Source: JAWLBW01 sp041687475
Lineage (GTDB): Bacteria > J088 > JAWLBW01
Reading direction: 5' to 3'
Length of the DNA: 51,077 nucleotides
Assembly (NCBI GenBank): GCA_041687475.1
Contig: JAWLBW010000002.1
Span: 1 to 51,077 of the forward strand
Position numbers and translations under genes: made by a program. Shown here piece after piece: positions 23,613-34,700 of this stretch. The notes beneath the pieces were generated by a model, which made no database searches, was not told where the DNA came from, and worked only from the letters and a program-made list of their open reading frames with translations. Within the stretch, counting starts at the first letter, position 1; every line of letters begins with the position of its first letter.

Positions 23613-23661
23613 AAAAGAAGGGAAAAGACGCAGGGCGCAGCCGACACGGCTACGCCCTGCG
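23613..23661 (-). terminator. Strong intrinsic terminator of the giant gene
   Basis: On the minus strand a stem CGCAGGGCG...CGCCCTGCG with an inner AGCC/GGCT pair is followed by TCTTTTCCCTTCTTTT. It begins 9 bp after the stop of the giant lipoprotein gene. The region 23345-23612 between operons shows no supported gene. Confidence 0.85.
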
Positions 23662-23669
23662 CGAAAGAC

Positions 23670-25740
23670 TTACGGCAGGTAGCGGCCGCCGTCGTTCAAG
23701 ACGCCGGCGTTCTGCGCCTGGCCGGCCTCGCCGCCGAAGAGCAGCATGCCCTTGCCCGGCGCCCATACCGCGGTATGCCCGACTCTTGTCTGCGGCTCGT
23801 CTGCGCCGGAAACGCCGATCCAGGTGTTGGTGCCCGGCAGGTAACGTCCGCCGCCCGGAGCATAACCACCGGGGTCTACGCCGCCCCAGACGATCAACTC
23901 GTTACCGCTGAACACGGCTGTATGACGAGCCCGCCCAACCGGCGCGCCGGTCAGTCCGAGAAGCGTCCACCCTGTGCCGGGCATGTACCGTGCCCCGTCG
24001 TTGAAGTACGTTGTGGGGCCGCTGACACCGCCGAATACGATCATCTCGCTGCCCGACCACACAGCCGTGTGCCCGGTGCGTGGGGAAAGAGAGGTGCTGG
24101 GAATGGCCGTCCACTGGCCCAGCCCGGGATTGAACGAAGCCCCGTTGGAATAATGCGTGGTACCGTCGACACCACCCCATATGAGCATTTCCTGCCCGCT
24201 CCACACGGCCGTATGGCCTTCGCGAGGGGTAGGCCCGCCCGTCGCGACCTGCGTCCACGTGTCACCCGAGGCGTTGTAGCGACCACCGCTGCCCAACCGG
24301 TTGGTCATGTCCGTACCGCCCCAGACAATCATTTCCGCACCCGTCCAGACGGCGGTGTGATTGGTGCGCGCCGCGGGTACCCCGGTCAACGTGCTGGTCG
24401 GCGCCCACGAGTCGAGACTCGGGTCGTAGCGACCGCCCGAATTGAGCGCCCCGCCGACCGCGTCGACGCCGCCCCAGACAATCATGCGTCCGGCTTCCGG
24501 CGCCCAGACGGCGGTATGTCGGGCCCGGGCCGTGGGTGCGCCGGTAGTCTGCACCGGCGTCCACGACTCCGTCGCCGGGTTGTAGCGGGCGCCGGTATTG
24601 CGGTGCTGACCGGTTCTCACATTCTTGCCGCCCCAGACGATCATCTCGCTGCCGGTAAACACCGCCGTGTGTGCGGTACGTCCGACCGGCGTTCCGCCAT
24701 TGTCGATGGGCGTCCACGTGTCGGACTGCGGGTTGTAACGTCCGCCCGTGTTGAGCGCTTCGCCTTCGACTTCGGCGCCGCCGAAAACGAGCATATCGCC
24801 CCCGGTCCACACGGTTGTGTGGGCGTAACGGGGCCCCGGAGAGCCGACGTTGTTCATGTTAACCCAGCTTTCGACGGCCGGGTAATAAGCCGTTCCCGCA
24901 TCTATCGGGCTGCCCGATGAGCGGCCGCCGAAGACCAGCATCTGCTCGCCCGCCCAGACGGCCGTATGACCCGAACGCGCAGGCGAACCGGTGGGCATCG
25001 TTCCCCAGGTTCCCCCTTGCGGATAGAAAATTTCGCCGGTAGCCAGATCGGCTGCCCCCGACCGACCGCCGAAGACAATCATGCTCGATCCGGTCCACAC
25101 GGCGGTGTGCAATCGTCGCGTTTCGGTGGCGCCGCTGAAAGAGGTCCACGCGTTTCCGGCCGGATTGTATTGCTCGATGCTGTTGGTCTCTCCGGCGCCG
25201 TCGCGACCGCCGTGAACCAGCATGCCCTGGCCCGTCCACACGGCCGTGTGTTCGGCACGTGGCGATGCGGCAAGGGCCATCGGCCCCCACTGGTTGGTGC
25301 GCGGGTTGAAGCGGGCGCCGTCGTTACGGAAGCTCGTGCCGTCGTAGCCGCCGAATACGATCATCTCGCGACCGGTGTACAGCGCCGAGTGACCTACCCG
25401 GGCTACGGGCACTCCGGCCGGCTGAGTGGCTTGCCAGCTGTCGGAAATGGGGTCGTACATGCCGCCCGAATCAAGGTGCGCACCGAACCCATTCTTGCCG
25501 CCCCAGACCACCATGCGATCGCCCGCCCAGACGGCCGTATGCGCATAGCGCGCCTCCGGTGCGCCGGCACGCGCGACCGCCATCCAGCTGTCGGTCGCGG
25601 GGTTGTAGCGGGCGCCCGTGTCCCGGGGGCCGATGTGTCTTCCGCCCCAGACAATCATTTCCGTGCCCGTCCACACGGCCGTCTGCTCCGAGACCGCCAG
25701 GGGCGCATCGCCCAGGGGCACCCAGACATCGTTGCCCGTC
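23670..25740 (-). repeat. Fourteen C-terminal kelch-type repeats
   Basis: Units of about 48 residues carrying HTAVW...MIVWGG...YNPATDSW, counted fourteen times. That could form two seven-bladed propellers side by side. The last blade ends at the stop codon. Each unit is similar at DNA level too, giving recurrent CACACGGC/CCAGACGAT motifs. Confidence 0.85.
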
Positions 25741-28700
25741 TGCACCCAGGGTACGCGGTTTGAGCCGACCGACGAGGCGTCGAGTACGACCACCGACTGT
25801 CTGCCTGTCGTGCCCGCGGGTACGGTTACCTGCACGGTGTCGTCGGTCCACCCGTTAACGGTGGCCGGCATGCCGTCGAAGTGTACGGCCCCCGTGGTCG
25901 TGCCGAAATAACGGCCGCTGATCGTCATGGTCGTTCCCGGCGCGCCGTTCGCGGGGTAACGCATCTCAATCCACGGGCGCTCGTGCACAAAGGGTACGGC
26001 GTTGGAAACGTCGGGGCCCTTCGAAACGCGCAGCTTGAGGTTGCCCGCATTCGCGTTCACGGGAACCTCGGCAACAATCTGCGTGTCCGTCCACGTGTAC
26101 ACGTTGGCCGTGACGCCGCCGAAGTACACGTCGTTCTGCGGCGCCGGCGGGCCGAAGCCCGAGCCGTCGATGGTGACGGTGGCGTAGGAGCGCGCCGCCG
26201 CGGGCGTGATCGTCGTAATCTGCGGCATGGGCACGAAAACATCGAACGGCTCGCCGTTGCTGTAATTCGCGTCGATGCCGACCTGTACCGACCAGGTACC
26301 CGGTCCGAGTTCAGGCGGAACGCGAACCTGAATCAACGACGGCGCCCACGACACAGGTTCGGTCACGACACCACCGAACTCGATGGTGTTGCCGACCGCG
26401 AAATTGCCGAAGTTGTGGCCGATGATGTCGACGACTGCGCCCACCGGGCCGCTGACCGGATTAAGCGCCGTAATGGTGGGCGACACACTGATCCACTGGC
26501 CGGCACTCGTCTCACCGCCCGCAACCACGCGCATCTGACGTGAGCCGGCGGTTACCGCTTGGGGAATCTCTGCCTGAATTTCGTACGCATTCCAGCTGAG
26601 CACCGTAGCGGCGATGTCGTCGACGAGAACCTGTCCCTGGGTCGAGCCGAAGTTGGTGCCCGACAAGGTCATCGTGTCGCCGCCCGTGCCGTAGCCGGGC
26701 GAAATGGCGTTGAGATAAGGGATGACCGTGAAAGAAACCGGGGCCGATGGGAAGCCGTTAACGTTCACGCTCAATGGCTGAACGCCCGGCTCGGCATCGT
26801 TGGGCACCTGGAAATCGAACGTAACCTGGTCCCAGCCGCCCACGGTCGCACCGGCGCCCCCGACAAGCAAGGACGACGGCGTGGTTCCGAAGTTCGAACC
26901 GTAAGCCGTAACCGTGTTGCCGCCCGAGCCGCTGGTGAACGAGAGCGAATCGATGACCGGATATACGTCTACCCACTGCGCCTCGGAGTACATACTCGAA
27001 ACCATAACCTCGATCGCCTGCGGTCCGGCCCCGACATTGGCGGGTACCGAGATATCGATGGTGGTACCCGTCCACGAAAGAACCGTAGCGTTCACCCAGT
27101 TGATGAGCACCGAATTACCTACGCTCGTCTCACCAAAGCTCTCGCCCCAGAGCGTCAAGGTATCGCCGGCAACTACCGAAGAGCTCGAGATCGAGGTCAG
27201 GGTCGGTAGTATGTCGAACGACGTGGAATTGCTGTAAACCCCACCAGCAAAGACCTCGATCATCGTGTTTCCGGCTGCAACGCCAGCGGGTATCTCGAAA
27301 GTAATGTTTGTCGGACTCCACGAAACGATGTATGCAGGCAGCCCGCCGACATACACCTCATCGCCCGCGCTACCGCCCAGGTTCGCACCGTATATCTCGA
27401 CGGCATCGCCCGCGCGCGCGGCGATAGTGCCGATATAGTCGATACGGGGTGCGATGTCGATGGACAGCGTGTTCGTCGGATAACCGTACGCCCAGAGCTG
27501 TACCGGCTGCGTGCCGGGCGGCGTATGATCGGCCACGCGAATCTCGGCGGTCGTAGCCGACCACGTTTCGACCGGTTGGGTTACGCCGCCGATGCTTGCC
27601 TCAACGGGGAAGGCGAAGTTGCTGCCGCTCACAAAGAGCAGATCGCCGCCCGAGAGCGTACTCGCGCCAAGGCTGAGAAGCGAGGGCTGCACCGAAAGCG
27701 GAAGGCTGTTGCTGACGTCGCCCCCGGTCTCTACCCAGACCTGAACCTGACCGGCCGGCACCTCTTCGGGAACCGTCGCCGTAATCGCGGTTTCGTCCCA
27801 GAGAGAGATGTTTGCCATGAGCCCGTCGAAGAACACCGCGCTGTCGGATACGGGGAAGCCGAAATTGCTGCCGTACAACGTGATTTCCGTTCCGCCGGTG
27901 GCGCTCGAAGCACTCAGGGATGCAAGCGCGAAGGCGTCGACCAGAACCGACCAGGTGTACGCCGGGCTGGTGTTACCGGCCGGATCGCGGAACTGGACGG
28001 TTACCGCCTTGTTTCCGTTACCCGTCGTGAAGTTCACATACGTCGAGTCGGTAAAGGGTTGCCAGCTGCCGGCGTACCAGTCGGTAATGTCGCCGGTCAG
28101 CATCATCTCGAGCTGCCACCACTCGTGCCACCACTGGTCTTCCGCCTGCAGCGAAAGCATGGCCTGCGACACGCTCACCACGGTGGGGCCGGTAATGCCG
28201 CCCGTCGGCGCGGTGCGGTCGACGACGATTTCCGTGTGCACGCCGCCCGATGCATTGAACGCACCGTCGAGCGCGGCAATGTCGATCTGGTAAAGGCCCT
28301 CGCCCTCGTTGGGAATCGCCTGCGTGAAAGATGACTGTGAAGTCGCTACGAAATACTCGCGCGCGCCGTCGACGTGATTGTAGAACCCGTCGTCTTCGGC
28401 CCAGCCCCGTTGTTCCCCGCTGAGATCGGTATAAGTAGCCATCCAGTAATAGCCCCGGACGACACCACCCACACCCGAGGTAATCGGATCCTGCATCGAA
28501 CCCGAAATCAGAAGCTCGGTGGCCTGCGTCGTGGTGACGTTGGAAACCGGGTCGGTAATCATAAGCGTCGGCGGGGTGAGATCGACGCCCACGGTTTCCG
28601 TGTGCGCGGTTCCCGGATTTCCGAATCCGTCGACGCCGCGGAAGGAGACCGTATGCATGCCCTCGCCGCCCACATCGATTTCGACCACCGACCAGTCGCC

Positions 28701-31700
28701 GGTAAGCTCGTTCCAGGCGCCGCCGTTGACCGAGGCCTCGGCGCTCACCGCACCGGGCGCACCCGTGAGGTTGAAGCGAAGCAACGACGACCGCGCAAAA
28801 TCGCGTGTTTCGCCCGTCGAAGCAAGGGCGAGCACGCTTCCATTCACGCTGTACGCGCCCACGAGTAGATCGCCCACGCTATCGCCGTTCAGATCGCCGG
28901 GAACGGCCACGGTTCTTCCGAGGTAGTCGCCCGCGGCACCATCGAAGCGATAAAGATAGCGGCCTTCCTCGGTCGAGTACAGGTGTACCGACCCGGCGGC
29001 ACTTCCCCCATACCAAGTGGCCTCTTCGGTTACGACGAAAGCCTCGACACCGTCGCCCTCGAGATCGCCGGCCCATGCAACGGCAGCGCCGAAGCCACAG
29101 CCGGGGCCGCATTCGGAATACACCACGTGTTCAACGGCGCCGTCGAGCCCGTTGCTGATAAAGAGAGCACCCTTCTCGGTACCGGCCGGCGAGCCGACGA
29201 GAAGCATTTCCATGCCCGGTGTCAGCGACATGCCGTAGTAACCTGTTTCGACCTGTCCGTCGAGCCGGTACAGCAGCGAAGCATCGGTACCGCTGAAGGC
29301 GTACACGCTGCCGGCGTCGGTCACGCCGTAGTCGGCATAGGGCGCCCCCGCCACAAAGTCGGGCGTGCCGTCGCCGTTGAGGTCGGGCGTACCGGCCAAC
29401 GAACGTCCGAGTTCATCGGCCGTGTTGTCGCCCGAGACCTGGAACATCGTGCCGTAGTCGCTTCCGCGAACGACGAACACCCGGCCGCCGAAACTGCTTC
29501 CATTGGCGCCGACGAGAAACTCGTCTTTTCCGTCTTGATCAAGGTCTTCGGCTGCGGCGACCGTCTTACCGTAGTTCTCATTGGCCGCGGTACCGTCGAG
29601 CCTTGTCAGCTCGATTCGTGTGCCCCCGGAAATTACGTATACCGAGCCGGCGTTGGATGCGGCGAAGTCGGTATCGGGCGCGCCGATGAGCAGGTCGCGA
29701 TAGCCGTCGCTGTCGATATCTGCGACGGTTGCCAGGGAAGACCCGAACTTGTCGCCGGCGGTGGCCCCGGTAAGCGTATGAAGCACCGATCCGTCGGCGC
29801 CCGAGCGTATTTCGACCTTACCGGCATCGACTCCGGCTGCGTCATCGCCCGGAATGCCGACCGCAAAGTCGGCTATGCCGTCGTCATTGAGATCGTCGAG
29901 CGCCGCCAGGCCGCGTGCCATGTCGTCGCCGGTGTTTGCCCCGTCGACACGCCACGCCAGCGTCGCCCCGGTTACAAACGTGCGGAAGGGGGCCTTTACC
30001 GTCAATGCGGGCCCGCTCGTGCTGAGGTATACCGTGTCGCTGACCGGTGAGCTGGCATGGCCCACGGCGTCGTACACGGTAACCCAGACGGTTTTTTCGC
30101 CGTTGGCGGGGCTCAGGTTGATCGAGCTTGTGCCCTGGAAGGGAACGTCGAGCAGAGGGGTGGCAACATCGCCCGTCACATCCATGGTGGCCACGTCGCC
30201 GCTGACCGTCAGGTCGAGCGACACCAGCGACGAGTTGACCGTCGAAGCTCCGCCTGCCAACTCGACTGCGCCCAGCAGCGGCGCTGAAGTATCGAGGGTA
30301 ACCGTGTCACTCTGCAGAATCGTCGTGTTGCCCGCCGCATCGCGATACTGCACGCTTACGGTCTTGGTTCCGTCGCCCGCCGTCACCGTCGCACTGAGCA
30401 TCGACGCATACGGCATCCACGTACCGCGATAGGCGTCGACAATGTCGCCGTCGACCAACATTTCGACCGGCCCGGTTTCTCCGGACGCTTCGAACAACAG
30501 CGTGACGTCTTGCGATGCGGTATAGGGGTACTGCGGCACATCGATGGCGATACAGACTGCGCACTGTGGCGCGAGCGTGTCGATGGTGAATTGAACGGGG
30601 AAAGTCGACGCTCCGGTATTTCCCGCCTGGTCTACGGCCCGCGCCTCGACGAAGTATGCGCCGTCACTCAGTGCCGACAGGGCCCAGCTCCAGCTGGACG
30701 TTCCCGTGGCCGTGAACCAGATAGGCGCCGGCGAGGTGAAGGAGGCCCCGTCGAAGAAGTTAACGCCGTCGGAGAGATTCGACTCGACGAAAACAATTCC
30801 GGAACCGGCGCCGTCGTCTGCCATTCCGTCGACCGACATGACCGCCGTCTGTCGGCTTCCGTCGAGCGGTTGGGTGATTGTCGTCGACGGCGGGGTTACG
30901 TCGAGCGTAACCGAGGCCGCGTTCGCCGGAGAGATGAGCCCTACGACGTCGCGTACCCTCACGTACACGGTCTTCAGGCCGTCGCCGGCCGACAAGGTAA
31001 CTGCGGGCGATGCGGTATACGACTGCCACCCGGCGCCGCCGAAGTCGGCGCTTTCGGAAATCTGCATCTCGGTTGCGCCGATCGCGCTCACCGAAAGCGA
31101 GACGTTGGGCGTATTCACGTACGTCGGCTCACCTGCGATTGAAACAACCGGAGCTCCGGGCGCCACCGTGTCGACAAGCAACGCCCCGGTCGAAGGCGAC
31201 CAGCTACTGCGGTTGCCGGCGGCATCGACCGCAGCCAATCGATAGACATATGCACCGTCGCTCGGCAGGTAGGTATAATCGGGCTGCGTAACGACGGCAA
31301 TGGTCGCGAAGGTGGCGCCATCGTCGGAAGAAGCCTGCAGTACGTATTCTGCGACGCCGCTGCCGCTGTCAATTACACTGCTCCAGGAAATGGTAACCGC
31401 AGTAGAGACCGGATTCGCCGAGAATACCGGCATTTCAGGGGCCGGCGGCGCTGCCGTATCGATCGTGACCGGAAGCGAAATGCTCGAGAATGCCCCCGTG
31501 TTTCCTGCCCGGTCGATGGCGCTCACCACGAAAAGATACTCGCCGTCGGCGGGCAGGTAGCTGTAGACCGGCTCGGTCATGGAGTCGACGTGATACCACG
31601 TCGTACCACCGTCGTTCGAAGCGCCCAGGTTATAGTGGGCAATACCGGCAGCTGCGTCGGTAGCCGGGCTCCACGCGAGTTCGACCGCGGTAGATACCGC

Positions 31701-34700
31701 ATTGGCGGCGGCCAGAGGCGTACCCGGAGCCGAGGGCGGAGTCTGGTCGACCAATACGCCCTGGTACAGCTGGGCAGTATCACTCCGGTTACCGAGCAGG
31801 TCGCTCGCGCTGACGCGGAACAGGTATCCACCTTCGCCGAGCGAAGCCGTGTAAGAGGTAACCGCACTGGTTCCGATCACGAACCAGGTAGCGGCATCGA
31901 CCGAAGCTTCCACCCGATAAGTGGAAACGCCGACGCCGTCGTCGACCGAGGGTTCCCAGCTCAGCTGCACCGGACCCGATACCGGACTCTCGGCATAACG
32001 GATATCGTAAGGCCGTGAAGGCGGTGTCGTATCGAGGGTGACGGTTGTCGTCGCTGCCGCCGAAAGGTTTCCGGCCAGGTCGCGATAGCGTGCGTAAACG
32101 GTGCGAAGTCCGTCGCCGTCGACAAATGGAACGCCGTCGCCCGTATAGCCGGGCGTGCCGTTGCCGGCTACCGAGTCGATCTTGCCGCTCTTCACCCGTC
32201 GAATTGCATGATTGCCGGCGTCGGCCAGGAAACCACCCTCTTCGCCCAATGCAAGCCCGGCGAGGCTGTGTAGACGGGCGTTCTGTTCGGGCCCGCCGTC
32301 GCCGGCATAGCCGGGCGTGCCGTCGCCCAACAGGGTTTCCAGGTAACCGTCGGGCCGGATAACGCGCAGCACGTGATTACCGGTATCGGAAATAAGCACT
32401 TCGCCTTCGTTCCAGACCACGGAAGTGGGCGAGTCAAGGCTTGCCGAGGTCGGAATCGTTTCGGCAGCCGAGTACCCGACCGAGCCCGTTCCGGCCATGG
32501 TGCTGATATTGCCGGCCGATTCGACCTTGCGCACGCGATGGTTTCCGGTGTCGGCAATATAGAGGTTGTCGTCGGGGTCGACCCAGACACCCGAGGGAGA
32601 CGAAAGCTGTGCGTTACGGGGAACGTCGCCGTCGCCGGCGAACCCGGGCAGGCCCGTACCCACGGCAGTCGATATCTGACCGCTGCCGTCGACCTTGCGA
32701 ATGCGATGGTTGTCGCGGTCGGCAATGTAGAGTTCGCCCCCCGAGTCAACGGTAACCTGCGTGGGAAAGTTGAGCTGCGCGTCGACCGCCAGTCCGGCGT
32801 CGCCGTTCTCACCGGCGCCGTTACCGCCTGCAACGGTTGAAACATAGCCGCCTGCGTCGATGCGACGAATGGCGTGGTTACCCGAGTCGGCAATGTAGAG
32901 ATTGCCCTGCCCGTCGAGCATGAGACCATGCGGAGCGTTCAGGCGGGCGCCGGTCGCAAGGCCGCCGTCGCCGCTGTACCCGGGCGTTCCGTCGCCCGCG
33001 ATGGTTTCGATATTGGCAGCCGAGTCGATTCGGCGAATGACGTGATTGCCGGTGTCGGCGATATACAGGTAACCGGCCGGGTCGTAAGCCACCGATTGCG
33101 GGCTGCTTACCTGAGCCGCGAACGAGCCGCCCTTGTCGCCCGAAAGCGTGAACATGGCCGTCGACGAGAAGGTTTCCCAGCTGGTGGCAATCGAGAAGTC
33201 GGCCACGTCGGCGAACTGCATTTCCCAGGCATCGGAGGCGTAGGTATACAGCGGCAATGTCGGGTCGGAAACGGCCACGGGGTTGCCGGCGATTTCGACG
33301 CTTTCGTCAACGGGTGCTGCGGTGTCAAGCTCGACGTTATCGCTCAAGGTGCCGCTGCTGTTGCCCGCGTTGTCATGCAGCTCAACGCTCACCACCTTGG
33401 GTCCGTCGCCCGCGGTCAAGGTTACCGAGGTCGAAAGGGTAAAGGCGGTCGTGTACAAGCCGCCGTCGACGTCGCCGCCGATGACCATGGTGGTCGCATC
33501 GCCCGTAGCCGTGATGTCGAGGGTCACGACCTCGGTGTTGACGTAGGCATCGTTGTTCGCAAGAAAGACATTGCCAAGCACGGGAGAAGTGCGGTCGAGC
33601 GTAATGCTGTCGGCATGGCTCAGGCTGGTATTTCCGGCCGGATCGCGAAATTCGACACTGACCGTCTTCACGCCGTCGCTTCCGGTCAGGTTTACCTGCG
33701 GGGTCGCAGCAAAGGGAATCCATGTACCTTTGAAAGCGTCGACGATGTCGCCGTCGATACGCATTTCGATCTCGTGCTCATCGTTGGCGTCAAGAAGCAG
33801 CGTCACGGCCGTCGTCGCGGAATAGGGATATACCGGCGAGTCGATGACCAGACAAGTCGAACAGGCAGGCGCCAACGTATCGATGGTGAAAGCCGTCGGC
33901 GCTGCCGGTACTTCCCGATTGCCGGCGCTGTCGATGGCGCGGCTTTCGACCTGATAGGCCCCGTCGGTCAGCGCCGGAGGCGTCCAGCTGAAGTTTACCG
34001 AGGTGGCCGCCGGCAGCCATACGGGAGAAGGGCTCGTGAACCCGGCCCCGTCCCAATACAGCAGACCGTCGCTCAGGGCCACCTCGACGCTGTCGAGGCC
34101 GGCGGCTCCGGTTTCGGCCCAGGTACCTTCGACCAGGGGAAGGCCGGCGAGAATATCGTTCGGCATCGGCGTGGTCACTACGGACGAAGGCGCCGTGCGA
34201 TCGACCACCAACGTGGCATCGGGCGACGAAGGACCGGAAATTCCCGCACCGTCGACCGCATGCACGCGATACTGCAGGGTGCCCTCGACCGGTGCGTACT
34301 CGTAGGAGGTAGACGCCGTGGAAATGACCTGCGACCAGGTTGCCCCCATGTCGGTCGAGACGTCGAGCACGTAGTTCTGAATACCGCTGGTGTCGTCAGA
34401 CGCAGGCGCCCAGGAAATGGTAACGGTAGCCGACACCGGGTTGGCCGAAAACACCGGTATACCGGCCACTTCGGGCGGCGTGGTGTCGAACACCAATTCG
34501 TCGGAAAGCGTCGACCATGGCCCGTAGTTACCCGCCTCGTCCTTGGCGGCGACCCGCAGAACGTAGCGCCCATCGGTCTCGGGTGCGTAAACGAAGGAGG
34601 TAGCCGGCTGGAAGGCGATCATCGTAAACGTGCTTCCGCCGTCGGCCGAGTCTTCGAGTACGTAGGAAACGTTCGTGGCGTCGGTAACCGCCGACCACGT

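Noticed and set aside
23532..24920. Plus-strand frame opposite the kelch region
   Set aside because: Repetitive Arg/Ala/Pro translation mirrors the kelch repeats; no start signal.
23670..33135. Regular repeats that could suggest CRISPR or a transposon array
   Set aside because: Periodic units are protein-coding kelch, IPT, FG-GAP and NHL blades in one continuous frame, with no spacer structure.
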